From: Quadrisphaera sp.
GTDB taxonomy: Bacteria; Actinomycetota; Actinomycetes; Actinomycetales; Quadrisphaeraceae
DNA: 41,247 bases
Assembly: GCA_029257185.1 (NCBI GenBank)
Contig: JARICT010000080.1
Coordinates: forward strand, 1-41,247
Reading direction: 5' to 3'
Each line of letters starts with the position of its first letter. Within the stretch, counting starts at the first letter, position 1. The translations under genes were made by a program, and so were the position numbers. The notes under the pieces were generated by a model, which ran no database searches, was not told the DNA's origin, and saw nothing but the letters and a program-made list of their open reading frames with translations. Shown here piece by piece: positions 1-7,976 of the stretch.

Positions 1-514
1 CCAGGGCCACGTCCACCCCGCGCACCCGCACCATGACCAGGGCCTCGCCGGGGACGAAGACCCGGAACTCGTCGAAGACGCCGTACGTGGGCAGCACGTG
101 CTTGGCGTAGCGGGCCACCACGCGGCCTCCGTGCAGCACGGCCGCGCCGTTCTGCGGCAGCCCCTGGGGCAGCGCGTCGCCGGAGCGCTCGCGCTCCTCG
201 GCGTGCTCGCCCCTCCACGCCTCGGGGTCGGCCACGCGGTCGAGGTGGCCGACGACCACCGGGAGGTCGCCGAGGCCGTCGGCCGCGAGGTCGGCCGCGA
301 GGCCCTCGAGCGCGGTCCGGGAGGCCTCGACGAAGGAGGAGCGCAGGGCGAGGTCCTCGACGGGGTAGCCGGTGAGGACCATCTCGGGGAAGGCCACGAG
401 GTCGGCGCCGGCGCTCGCCGCCTCACGCGCCCGGGAGCGGACGAGGTCGGCGTTGGCGGTCAGGTCACCGACGGTCGCGTCGACCTGGGCGAGGGCCACG
501 CGCAGCTGGGGCAT
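1..514 (-). CDS. nadE: Glutamine-dependent NAD+ synthetase, N-terminal part
   Basis: This is the first 171 codons of a gene that runs off the left edge. The visible part is the nitrilase-fold glutaminase domain, which releases ammonia from glutamine for the synthetase domain that converts deamido-NAD to NAD. It begins LRVALAQVDATVGDL. It carries the catalytic glutamate in AFPEMVLTGYP (E44) and the lysine in YAKHVLPTYGVFDE (K138), a block characteristic of NadE rather than of generic nitrilases. The third catalytic residue (cysteine) and the synthetase domain lie outside the window. Residues 92-120 form an Arg/Glu-rich insertion between strands. The ATG at 514 has no clear ribosome binding site but sits 6 bases after a TAGGCT hexamer, which suggests leaderless translation. 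Confidence 0.9.
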   Translation of the reverse strand, partial: MPQLRVALAQVDATVGDLTANADLVRSRAREAASAGADLVAFPEMVLTGYPVEDLALRSSFVEASRTALEGLAADLAADGLGDLPVVVGHLDRVADPEAWRGEHAEERERSGDALPQGLPQNGAAVLHGGRVVARYAKHVLPTYGVFDEFRVFVPGEALVMVRVRGVDVAL

Positions 515-520
515 CGGGCG

Positions 521-526
521 AGCCTA
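521..526 (-). promoter_or_regulatory. Predicted -10 element of nadE (leaderless start)
   Basis: TAGGCT read on the minus strand, followed by 6 bases and then the nadE ATG at 514. The predicted transcription start coincides with the start codon. No matching -35 was found. Confidence 0.5.
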
Positions 527-580
527 ATCCGAGGACCCGCGCCGCGCTCCGACGTGCCGGGGCCGGCGTGACCGGGTCGC

Positions 581-2110
581 TCAGCCGTGGTGGGCGGGGG
601 CGACCCGCTCCGCGTCCGGGTCCTCGTCGTCGCGGGCCCGCTGCGCGTCACGGTCGTGGGCGGCGGTGCGCCGCACGTCCACGATCGAGACCACCAGCGC
701 CGCGAGGACCAGGGTGATGGTCGCGGTGAGCCCGGCGGCCAGCCCGTCGGCGATCGTCGCGGCGGCGGTGACGGCGAAGAACACCGAGCCGACGACGGCG
801 ATGCCGAAGCCCGCGCCCAGGCGCTGGAAGGTCTGGAAGACCCCCGAGGCGCTCCCCGCGTCGCGGCGGTCGATCTCCACGAGGCTGATGTTGGTGTTGG
901 GCGCGATGACCTGCCCGCTGCCCGCCCCGGCGATGAGCAGCGGAGCGATGAGCAGCAGGCCCACGGTGTCCGCCTCCACCCCCGGCGCCAGCAGCTCGAC
1001 GACCGCGATGACCAGGCCCAGCCCGACGACGACCATGATCAGCCCGCGCACGGTGAGCTTCCTGCCCTGGGTAGCCACCGCCCGGCTCGACAGCGGCGAG
1101 GAGATGCCGGCGGCGATCGCGAAGGGCGTCTGGGTCAGCCCCGCCTGCAGCGCGCTGTAGCCGAGACCGTTCTGCAGGTACAGCGTGATGGTGAAGAACA
1201 CCGCGGTGAACCCGGCGAAGTACAGCGTCGCGATGAGGATGCCCGGGGTGAAGCCGGGGGTGGCGAACAGCCCGGGCCGGGCGAGCGGCAGCCCGCCGCG
1301 GGCGGCGTAGCGCCTCTCCCACCGGGCGAAGGCCCACGCGCTCACCGCGGCGAGGGCCAGGCCCGCCGCGACCAGCGGCCAGCCGATGACGTCGCGCTCC
1401 TGGATGGCGACGAGCGTGAGGACCACGGCGGTGCCCAGCAGCGCGGTCCCCACGAGGTCCAGGCGCTCACGCCCGGCGGACGAGCGGTTCGAGATGAGCT
1501 TGAGCCCGAGGACGAACGCGACGGCGGCCACGGGCAGGTTGACCCAGAACACGTAGCGCCAGGACTCGGCGAGCGGGACGATGTCGATGATGACGCCGCC
1601 GAGCAGCGGTCCGACCGCCGTGGAGAGCCCGACGACGGCGCCGAAGTACCCGAAGGCCTTGCCGCGCTCGCTCCCGCGGAACTCGGTGTTGATGATCGCC
1701 GTGATCTGCGGGTTCAGCGTGCCGGCGCCGAGGCCCTGCAGCACCCGGGTGAGCACGAGCATCTCCGGGCTCTGGGCGAGGCCGCACCCGACGCTGCCGA
1801 CGGTGAACACCACCAGGCCGACGAGGAAGATCTTCTTGCGACCGAAGGAGTCCCCCAGGCGCCCTGCGGGCACGAGCATGAGGCCGAAGGCCACGGCGTA
1901 CCCGGTGATGATCCACTGCAGCTCGCTGGTGGACGCCCCGATGCCCTCCTCGATGGAGGGGAGGGCGACGTTGACGATGGTGACGTCCAGCAGGGTCATG
2001 AACCCGGCCACCAGGCAGACCCACAGGACCTTCCACCGGTTCGGGTCGAGGACGTCGTCCTGCGGGGGCGGCGCTGAGCCGGGTGGTCGGGTGCCGGGTG
2101 CGCTGCTCAC
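581..2110 (-). CDS. MFS drug exporter, DHA2 (14-TM) family
   Basis: A 509-residue proton-driven efflux protein of the EmrB/QacA type, predicted to lie in the cytoplasmic membrane and export hydrophobic or cationic compounds. Directly visible are the family motif LLDVTIVNVALPSI in the first membrane segment, MFS motif A (GRLGDSFGRKK) between segments 2 and 3, an RVLQGLGAG stretch in segment 4, and about 14 hydrophobic segments. The C-terminus is a short charged tail. The GTG at 2110 is the chosen start: it lies just ahead of a short Pro-rich cytoplasmic lead-in, and the long upstream extension of the frame reads as non-coding sequence antisense to glnA2. It is divergent from glnA2, with 96 bases between start codons. 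The substrate cannot be predicted, and no regulator gene is adjacent. Confidence 0.88.
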   Translation of the reverse strand: MSSAPGTRPPGSAPPPQDDVLDPNRWKVLWVCLVAGFMTLLDVTIVNVALPSIEEGIGASTSELQWIITGYAVAFGLMLVPAGRLGDSFGRKKIFLVGLVVFTVGSVGCGLAQSPEMLVLTRVLQGLGAGTLNPQITAIINTEFRGSERGKAFGYFGAVVGLSTAVGPLLGGVIIDIVPLAESWRYVFWVNLPVAAVAFVLGLKLISNRSSAGRERLDLVGTALLGTAVVLTLVAIQERDVIGWPLVAAGLALAAVSAWAFARWERRYAARGGLPLARPGLFATPGFTPGILIATLYFAGFTAVFFTITLYLQNGLGYSALQAGLTQTPFAIAAGISSPLSSRAVATQGRKLTVRGLIMVVVGLGLVIAVVELLAPGVEADTVGLLLIAPLLIAGAGSGQVIAPNTNISLVEIDRRDAGSASGVFQTFQRLGAGFGIAVVGSVFFAVTAAATIADGLAAGLTATITLVLAALVVSIVDVRRTAAHDRDAQRARDDEDPDAERVAPAHHG

Positions 2111-2193
2111 CGCGCCATCATCGCCTGCACCGGCGCTGCGCGCGGCTCGCGGTGGCGCGACGCCGAGGACGCCCCAGCCCGGGGGCACGGTGA

Positions 2194-2199
2194 CACGAT
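2194..2199 (+). promoter_or_regulatory. Predicted -10 element of glnA2
   Basis: CACGAT lies 7 bases before the ATG at 2207. It supports that ATG over the in-frame ATG at 2198, which overlaps the hexamer itself. Confidence 0.4.
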
Positions 2200-2206
2200 G
2201 GCCACC

Positions 2207-3571
2207 ATGGACAGGCAGCAGGACTTCGTGCTCCGCTCGGTCGAGGAACAGGACATCCGCTTCATCCGGCTGTGGTTCTCCGACGTGCTGGGCTCGCTGA
2301 AGTCGGTGTCGGTGGCGCCCGCCGAGCTCGAGGGCGCCTTCGGCGAGGGCATCGGGTTCGACGGCAGCGCGGTCGAGGGCCTCACGCGGGTCTCCGAGGC
2401 GGACATGATCATGCGCCCGGACCCGTCCACCTACCAGGTCCTGCCGTGGCGGGTGGACTCGGAGACCGGTCAGGGCACCGCCCGGATGTTCTGCGACATC
2501 CTCACCCCGGAGGGCGCGCCCGCCCAGGCGGACAGCCGGCAGGTGCTCAAGCGCGTGCTGGCGGGGGCCGCCGAGCGGGGCCTGACGTTCCACACCCACC
2601 CCGAGGTCGAGTTCTACCTCCTCGACTCCGACGGGCGACGCAGCCCCGACGGCCGCCGCGCCCGGCCGCCGCAGCCCGTGGACCGGGGAGGCTTCTTCGA
2701 CCACGTCCACCACGGCGGCGGTCACGACTTCCGCCGCCGGGCCATCTCGATGCTGGAGCAGATGGGGATCTCCGTGGAGTTCAGCCACCACGAGGGTGGC
2801 CACGGTCAGCAGGAGATCGACCTGCGCTACACCGACGCCCTGTCGGCCGCCGACAACATCCTCACCTTCCGCACGGTCATCAAGGAGGTGGCGCTCGCCC
2901 AGGGCGTGTACGCGACCTTCATGCCCAAGCCCTTCATGGACCAGCCCGGGTCGGGCATGCACACGCACCTCTCGCTCTTCGAGGACGACGTCAACGCCTT
3001 CCACGACCCGTCGGGGCAGTTCCAGCTCTCCACCACCGCCCGCCGCTTCGTCGCCGGGCTGCTGCGCCACGCCCCCGAGATCACCGCGGTCACCAACCAG
3101 TACGTCAACTCCTACAAGCGGCTGTGGGGCGGGGACGAGGCGCCCAGCTACGTCTCCTGGGGCCACAACAACCGTTCCGCGCTGGTGCGCGTCCCGCTGT
3201 ACAAGCCCCACAAGGGGGGGAGCGCGCGCGTGGAGTACCGGGCCCTGGACTCGTGCGCGAACCCCTACCTCTCCTACGCGCTGCTGCTCGCCGCCGGGCT
3301 CAAGGGCATCGACGAGGAGTACGACGTGCCCGAGCCCGCCGACGACGACCTCATGCGCCTGACCGGCATGGAGCGCCGAGCCATGGGCGTCGGCTCCCTG
3401 CCCGGCGACCTCGGCGACGCGATCAAGCTGCTGGAACGCAGCGAGCTCGTCGCCGAGACCCTCGGCGAGCACGTCTTCGGCTACCTGCTGCGCGAGAAGA
3501 CCCAGGAGTGGGAGGCCTACTCGCGCCAGGTGACGCCCTACGAGCTCGACCGGTACCTGCCGGTGCTGTGA
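2207..3571 (+). CDS. glnA2: Type I glutamine synthetase, GlnA2 class
   Basis: A 454-residue enzyme of the glutamine synthetase I fold. The N-terminus (MDRQQDFVLRS, then RFIRLWFSDVLGSLKSV) closely follows mycobacterial GlnA2. The beta-grasp loop GFDGSAVEG, the FMPKPF loop and the GSGMHTHLSL nucleotide/metal block (predicted ATP, glutamate and ammonia site) are all present. The segment that in GlnA1 enzymes holds the adenylylated tyrosine (NLY-type motif) reads DDDLMRLTGMERRAMG here, with no tyrosine. This class is therefore not expected to be a GlnE substrate. A poorly conserved Arg/Pro-rich insertion occurs around residues 142-160. The ATG at 2207 matches the N-terminus of the family; a second ATG lies at 2198. 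The gene overlaps glnE by four bases (GTGA), indicating co-transcription. In some actinobacteria GlnA2-like enzymes are secondary to GlnA1, so its physiological role is uncertain. Confidence 0.93.
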   Translation: MDRQQDFVLRSVEEQDIRFIRLWFSDVLGSLKSVSVAPAELEGAFGEGIGFDGSAVEGLTRVSEADMIMRPDPSTYQVLPWRVDSETGQGTARMFCDILTPEGAPAQADSRQVLKRVLAGAAERGLTFHTHPEVEFYLLDSDGRRSPDGRRARPPQPVDRGGFFDHVHHGGGHDFRRRAISMLEQMGISVEFSHHEGGHGQQEIDLRYTDALSAADNILTFRTVIKEVALAQGVYATFMPKPFMDQPGSGMHTHLSLFEDDVNAFHDPSGQFQLSTTARRFVAGLLRHAPEITAVTNQYVNSYKRLWGGDEAPSYVSWGHNNRSALVRVPLYKPHKGGSARVEYRALDSCANPYLSYALLLAAGLKGIDEEYDVPEPADDDLMRLTGMERRAMGVGSLPGDLGDAIKLLERSELVAETLGEHVFGYLLREKTQEWEAYSRQVTPYELDRYLPVL

Positions 3572-6500
3572 CCGAGCGCCGGAGCGCCCGACCCCCTGCG
3601 CAACCCTCCGGCGGGCAGGGCGCGACGAGCCGCGCGGACCTCGCCCGCGCCGGCTTCGAGGACACGGCGGCCGCGCTGCGCCTGCTCGGCGACGCGGTGC
3701 TCGCGGACGTGGACGGGCCCGCGCTCGTCGCCGCGCTGGCCGCCACGCCCGACCCCGACCGGGGGCTCCTCGCCGCGGTGCGGCTCCTGGCTGCCGCGGA
3801 GACCGGCGGGCAGGGGCTCGGCGACGACCTGCGACGCGTGCTGCCCGGAGGTGGTCCGACCCCGGGGCCGGCCCGACCAGGAGACCAGCGCGGCCCGCGC
3901 GGCCCGGGCGGCGCGCCCAGCGCCGAGGACCGGCTCGGCACCGGCACCCGCCTCGTCGCCGTGCTCGGCACGTCGGTGGCTCTCGGCGAGCACCTCATCG
4001 CCCACCCCGACGCGTGGCGCGAGCTCGTGCCCGGCGCCCACGCCGACCAGGACCCCAGGGAGGTGCTGCTGCGCGCCGTGGGGGCGGACCCTGGCGCCGT
4101 CGTCCCCGTCGCCGACCCGACGCTGGGCCGTGACGGGGCGCGCGACGCCCTGCGCCGCGCCTACCGGCGCCGACTGCTGGGGATCGTCGCCGACGATCTC
4201 GTCACGCCGGCGCCCGAAGCCCGCCTCGAGGACGTCACCGAGCGGCTCTCCGACCTCGCCGACGCGGCCCTCGAGGCCGGCCTCGCCATGGCCAGGGCAC
4301 TGGTGCCCGGGCACCGGGACGTGGCCCTCGCGGTCATCGCGCTGGGCAAGTGCGGAGCCCGCGAGCTCAACTACCTCTCCGACGTCGACGTCGTGCACGT
4401 CGTCGCGCCCGCCGAGAACCCCGACGGCCCCGACGTCGACGAGCCGCGGGTGGTGGAGGTCGGCACGCGCCTGGCGCAGGCGCTGGCGCTGGCCTGCTCG
4501 GCCACCACCGCGGAGGGCAGCTTGTGGGAGGTCGACACGGCGCTGCGCCCGGAGGGGAAGAACGGACCGCTGGTGCGGACCCTCGACAGCCACGTCGCCC
4601 ACCACCGCCGGTGGGCCGCCACCTGGGAGCTGCAGGCGCAGATGAAGGCGCGTCCCGCCGCGGGGGACCCCTCGCTGGGGGCCGCCTACGTGGAGGCGCT
4701 CGCACCGCTGGTGTGGCGCGCGGCCGAGCGCCCCGGCATGGTCGCCGACACCAGGGCGATGCGCCGGCGCGTCGAGGAGCAGCTGCCGAGCGCCGACTCG
4801 CCCCACCAGCTGAAGCTCGGTCCGGGCGGTCTGCGCGACGTGGAGTTCTCCGTGCAGCTCCTCCAGCTCGTCCACGGCCGCGCCGCACCGGCGCTGCGCG
4901 TGCGCGCCACCCTCGAGGCGCTCGCGGCGCTGTCCGCCCACGGCTTCGTCGGCCGCCAGGACGCCGCGCGGCTCGACGCCGACTACCGGTTCCTCCGGGT
5001 CCTCGAGCACCGCCTCCAGCTGCACCGGATGCGACGCGCCCAGCTGCTCCCGCGCGACGAGGACGGGCTGCGATGGCTGGCACGGGCCGCCGGGGTGCCC
5101 GGGGGAGCCGAGGCCCTGTCGCAGCGGCTCGGGGACGTGCGCCGGCGCGTGCGCCGCCTGCACGAGCAGCTGTTCTACCGGCCGCTGCTGGAGGCCGTCG
5201 CCGCCCTGTCCACCGAGGAGCTGCGGCTGACGCCCGAGGAGGCCCGCGAGAGGCTCCAGAGCCTGGGGTACCGCGACGCTGCCGGAGCGCTGCGCCACAT
5301 CACCGCGCTGACCACCGGGGTCTCGCGCCGCGCGGCCATCCAGCGCCAGCTCCTCCCGGTGCTGCTGGGCTGGTTCGCCGACGGATCCGACCCCGACGGG
5401 GGGCTGCTCGCCTTCCGGCGCATCAGCGAGACCCTCGGCTCGACCGCCTGGTACCTCGCCATGCTGCGCGACGAGGGCACGGCGGCCGCGCGGATGGCGA
5501 GAGCCACGTCCACCTCGTCCCTGGTCGCCGGGGGACTGGTCGCCGACGCCCAGGCGGCTCGCTGGCTCGGGGACGACGCAGCGCTGGTCCCCCGTGGCGA
5601 GGACGACGTCGGGCACCTGCTCGCCGGAGCGCTCGGGCGAGCGGGCGGCGCCGCCGAGGCGGCCAGGGCGCTGCGCACGGTGCGCACCCGCGAGCTGCTG
5701 CGGACCGCGCTGGCCGACGTGCTGGGCCTGGTGAGCGCCGCGCAGGTGCGCGAGTCCCTGTCCGGGGTCGCCACCGGTGCGATCCGTGCCGCGCTCGGCG
5801 AGGCCGGCCGGCGCGTGGCGCGGGAGAGAGGGGCGTCACCGACGGCCATCGCCGTCATCGGCATGGGGCGCCTCGGCGGCCAGGAGATGGGTTACGGCTC
5901 CGACGCCGACGTCGTCGTCGTCCACCGGCCGCTGCCCGGCGCCGACGCCGAGGCCGCTCAGGAGCACGCCGTGGCCGTGACCTCGGCGATGCGGGGCATC
6001 CTGGCCACCCCGGGTCCGGGGCTCCCCCTGGAGCTCGACCTGGCGCTGCGTCCCGAGGGGCGGAACGGGCCGCTGGCCCGCTCCCTCGACTCGTGCGCCG
6101 CGTACTACGCACGCTGGTCGAGCACCTGGGAGAGCCAGGCCCTGCTGCGTGCCCGCGTGGTCGCGGGTGACGCGGGCGTCGGCGCGGCGTTCCTCGACCT
6201 CGTCGACCCGCTGCGCTACCCGGTGGGCGGCCTCCCCGCGGACGCCGTGGTGGCCGTGCGCCGGATGAAGGCCCGCGTGGAGTCCGAGCGGTTGCCGCGA
6301 GGGGTCGATCCGCACCGCCACCTCAAGCTCGGTCCCGGCTACCTGGCCGACGTCGAGTGGACCGCCCAGCTGCTGCAGCTGCGCCACGCAGGGCGGGTGA
6401 GGTCCCTGCGCACCGCGTCGACGCCAGGAGCGCTGTGGGCGGCCTGCGCGGCCGGGCTGCTCAGCGAGGTCGACGCCCGGGTGCTCGTCGCGGCGTGGGA

Positions 6501-6699
6501 CTCCGCGGCGCGCACGCGCGACGCCGTGGTGCTGGTGCGCGGGCGCATCGACGACGTGCTGCCCACCGATCCCGAGCAGGCGTCCCAGGTCGCGCACCTG
6601 CTGGGGTTGGACCCGGAGACCGCGGAGGAGCTGACCGGGCACGTGCGGCAGGTGGGGCGCGGCGCGCGGACCGTGGTGGAGCGGGTCTTCTACGGGTGA
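3568..6699 (+). CDS. glnE: Bifunctional glutamine synthetase adenylyltransferase/deadenylase
   Basis: A 1043-residue protein with the duplicated GlnE architecture. The N-terminal nucleotidyltransferase-like domain (adenylyl-removing) has GKCGARELNYLSDVDVV at about residue 259. The C-terminal domain (adenylylating) has GMGRLGGQEMGYGSDADVV at about residue 765. Each is followed by a helical domain, and the block EGKNGPLVRTLDS / EGRNGPLARSLDS is repeated in both halves. The protein sets the adenylylation state of a tyrosine in GlnA1-type glutamine synthetase in response to nitrogen status. The GTG start at 3568 overlaps the glnA2 stop (GTGA), so translation is probably coupled. Residues 95-125 form a Gly/Pro-rich linker of low conservation. 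The adjacent GlnA2 lacks the target tyrosine, so the true substrate is probably encoded elsewhere. Confidence 0.95.
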   Translation: MTERRSARPPAQPSGGQGATSRADLARAGFEDTAAALRLLGDAVLADVDGPALVAALAATPDPDRGLLAAVRLLAAAETGGQGLGDDLRRVLPGGGPTPGPARPGDQRGPRGPGGAPSAEDRLGTGTRLVAVLGTSVALGEHLIAHPDAWRELVPGAHADQDPREVLLRAVGADPGAVVPVADPTLGRDGARDALRRAYRRRLLGIVADDLVTPAPEARLEDVTERLSDLADAALEAGLAMARALVPGHRDVALAVIALGKCGARELNYLSDVDVVHVVAPAENPDGPDVDEPRVVEVGTRLAQALALACSATTAEGSLWEVDTALRPEGKNGPLVRTLDSHVAHHRRWAATWELQAQMKARPAAGDPSLGAAYVEALAPLVWRAAERPGMVADTRAMRRRVEEQLPSADSPHQLKLGPGGLRDVEFSVQLLQLVHGRAAPALRVRATLEALAALSAHGFVGRQDAARLDADYRFLRVLEHRLQLHRMRRAQLLPRDEDGLRWLARAAGVPGGAEALSQRLGDVRRRVRRLHEQLFYRPLLEAVAALSTEELRLTPEEARERLQSLGYRDAAGALRHITALTTGVSRRAAIQRQLLPVLLGWFADGSDPDGGLLAFRRISETLGSTAWYLAMLRDEGTAAARMARATSTSSLVAGGLVADAQAARWLGDDAALVPRGEDDVGHLLAGALGRAGGAAEAARALRTVRTRELLRTALADVLGLVSAAQVRESLSGVATGAIRAALGEAGRRVARERGASPTAIAVIGMGRLGGQEMGYGSDADVVVVHRPLPGADAEAAQEHAVAVTSAMRGILATPGPGLPLELDLALRPEGRNGPLARSLDSCAAYYARWSSTWESQALLRARVVAGDAGVGAAFLDLVDPLRYPVGGLPADAVVAVRRMKARVESERLPRGVDPHRHLKLGPGYLADVEWTAQLLQLRHAGRVRSLRTASTPGALWAACAAGLLSEVDARVLVAAWDSAARTRDAVVLVRGRIDDVLPTDPEQASQVAHLLGLDPETAEELTGHVRQVGRGARTVVERVFYG

Positions 6700-6714
6700 C
6701 GTCGACGCCGTGGG

Positions 6715-6720
6715 TACCGT
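6715..6720 (+). promoter_or_regulatory. Predicted -10 element before the 6727 gene
   Basis: TACCGT followed by 6 bases and the GTG at 6727. It predicts an independent leaderless transcript only 15 bases after the glnE stop codon. Confidence 0.45.
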
Positions 6721-6726
6721 GCCGGC

Positions 6727-7521
6727 GTGAGCCGACACCTGGCGCACGCCGTCCAGGCGGGCGCGCCCACCAGCTCCCGCCCGGCGCGCACGGACCGGCT
6801 CGTCCTCGTCATCGCCGCGGTGATGGTCCTCGTCCTGGTCGGCGGGATCCTCGTCGAGAGCGTGCGGGCGCGCGGCGTCGAGGAGGCCCCGGGGGCCGTG
6901 CAGATCCTCGTCTGGCGGGGCGCGCGTCTGCTCTACGCCGACGCGGAGGCGAACCTGTGGGCGTGGCTCTCCTCGATCACGCTGGCGCTCCTCGCGGTGA
7001 CGTTCGCGGTGTCCGCGCTGGTTCGCCGGGGTGCGGGGCAGCCGTGGAGAGCCATGGTGTTCCTGTCGGCCGTGGCCCTGCTGCTGTCCGCGGACGAGGG
7101 GGCGATGCTCCACGAGACGCTCAACGAGATCGGGACGCGGATCACCGACGCCCTCGGGGAGTTCAACGCCTGGCTGGTCCCGGGCGTGGTGCTGGTGGTG
7201 GTGGCCGGCGCGGTGCTCCTGCGGGTGGCGCGGGGGCTGGACCGGCGCCTGCGCTGGCGGCTGGTGCTCGCCGGGGGGGTCTTCCTCGCCGGTGCGCTGG
7301 GCATGGAGGCGGTGGGTGCAGCCTTCGCCCTGTCGTACCCGGGTCCTGACAACCCCTGGGAGACGGGGACGTACCGGCTGCTCGTGGGGGTCGAGGAGGG
7401 GCTGGAGGGGCTCGGTGCGCTGATGGCGCTGCGGGCGGCTCTCGCCACGGTGACGGTGCGCTGGGGGGCGGGCGGGTTGTCGGTCACCCCGCGGGCCGGT
7501 GGTGCGACGATCGACGCATGA
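6727..7521 (+). CDS. Polytopic membrane protein of unknown function
   Basis: 264 residues with a charged N-terminal tail and five or six predicted membrane helices (about 24-46, 78-98, 107-123, 151-168, 178-200 and possibly 226-242). I do not recognise the family by name. A notable feature is a set of acidic and histidine residues at helix ends: D123, E124, H129 and E130 in SADEGAMLHE, E194 in GMEAVG, and E223, E224 and E227 in VEEGLEGLG. Such a set could form a metal site in the membrane, but that is inference. The GTG at 6727 follows a -10-like TACCGT by 6 bases. The stop overlaps the ATG of the VOC gene (ATGA), so the two are probably translated from one message. Position after glnE may be incidental. 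Confidence 0.75.
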   Translation: MSRHLAHAVQAGAPTSSRPARTDRLVLVIAAVMVLVLVGGILVESVRARGVEEAPGAVQILVWRGARLLYADAEANLWAWLSSITLALLAVTFAVSALVRRGAGQPWRAMVFLSAVALLLSADEGAMLHETLNEIGTRITDALGEFNAWLVPGVVLVVVAGAVLLRVARGLDRRLRWRLVLAGGVFLAGALGMEAVGAAFALSYPGPDNPWETGTYRLLVGVEEGLEGLGALMALRAALATVTVRWGAGGLSVTPRAGGATIDA

Positions 7522-7907
7522 GTGATCCGGACGAGGGATTCGTCCTGCGCGGCCTGCACCACGTCCAGCTCTCCGTCCCCGCGGGGGCTGAGGACGGGTG
7601 CCGGCGGTTCTGGACCGGCGTGCTCGGCATGGTCGAGCTGGAGAAGCCGCCCGTGCTCGCCGCGCGCGGCGGGGCATGGTTCCGTGGGGGAGGTCTGGAG
7701 GTCCACTGCGGCGTGGAGGAGCCGAGCGTGCCCGCCCGCAAGGCTCATCCTGGGATCCTCGTGGAAGGGCTGGACGCGGTGGCGCGCCGGCTCGAGGCGG
7801 CGGGGCACGCGGTCGTGTGGGACGACGCCTTCCCCGGCTTTCGTCGCTTCCACAGCGCAGACCCGTTCGGCAACCGGCTGGAGCTCATGGCGCCTGTGAG
7901 CGCATGA
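7518..7907 (+). CDS. VOC-fold (glyoxalase/dioxygenase superfamily) protein
   Basis: 129 residues forming one pair of beta-alpha-beta-beta-beta modules. The first starts LHHVQLSVP and the second HPGILVEGLDAV. The protein ends in the characteristic FHSADPFGNRLELMAP, in which NRLELM supplies a usual metal ligand (E122). H14 or H15 and H77 are candidates for the other ligands. Single-unit VOC proteins of this length usually dimerise. Functions in the superfamily range from lyases and dioxygenases to drug-binding proteins, so no substrate is assigned. The ATG overlaps the stop codon of the upstream membrane protein gene by four bases. The gene is convergent with the SUKH immunity gene, with 69 bases between the two stop codons. 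Confidence 0.85.
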   Translation: MSDPDEGFVLRGLHHVQLSVPAGAEDGCRRFWTGVLGMVELEKPPVLAARGGAWFRGGGLEVHCGVEEPSVPARKAHPGILVEGLDAVARRLEAAGHAVVWDDAFPGFRRFHSADPFGNRLELMAPVSA

Positions 7908-7976
7908 TCGTCGCCGTCCGACCCCGAACAGCGGCGGTGGCGGCGGCCTGGTGGGTGGCGATCGGTCGGCAGCGCG

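Noticed and set aside
581-3472. A 963-codon minus-strand open frame extending the MFS exporter upstream
   Set aside because: The first 454 codons are antisense to glnA2 and are low-complexity His/Val/Gly/Arg sequence typical of GC-rich shadow frames. The MFS N-terminus fits the GTG at 2110.
7908-7976. Terminator between the convergent VOC and SUKH genes
   Set aside because: Only a 6-bp CCGACC/GGTCGG match across a long loop was found, too weak to report.
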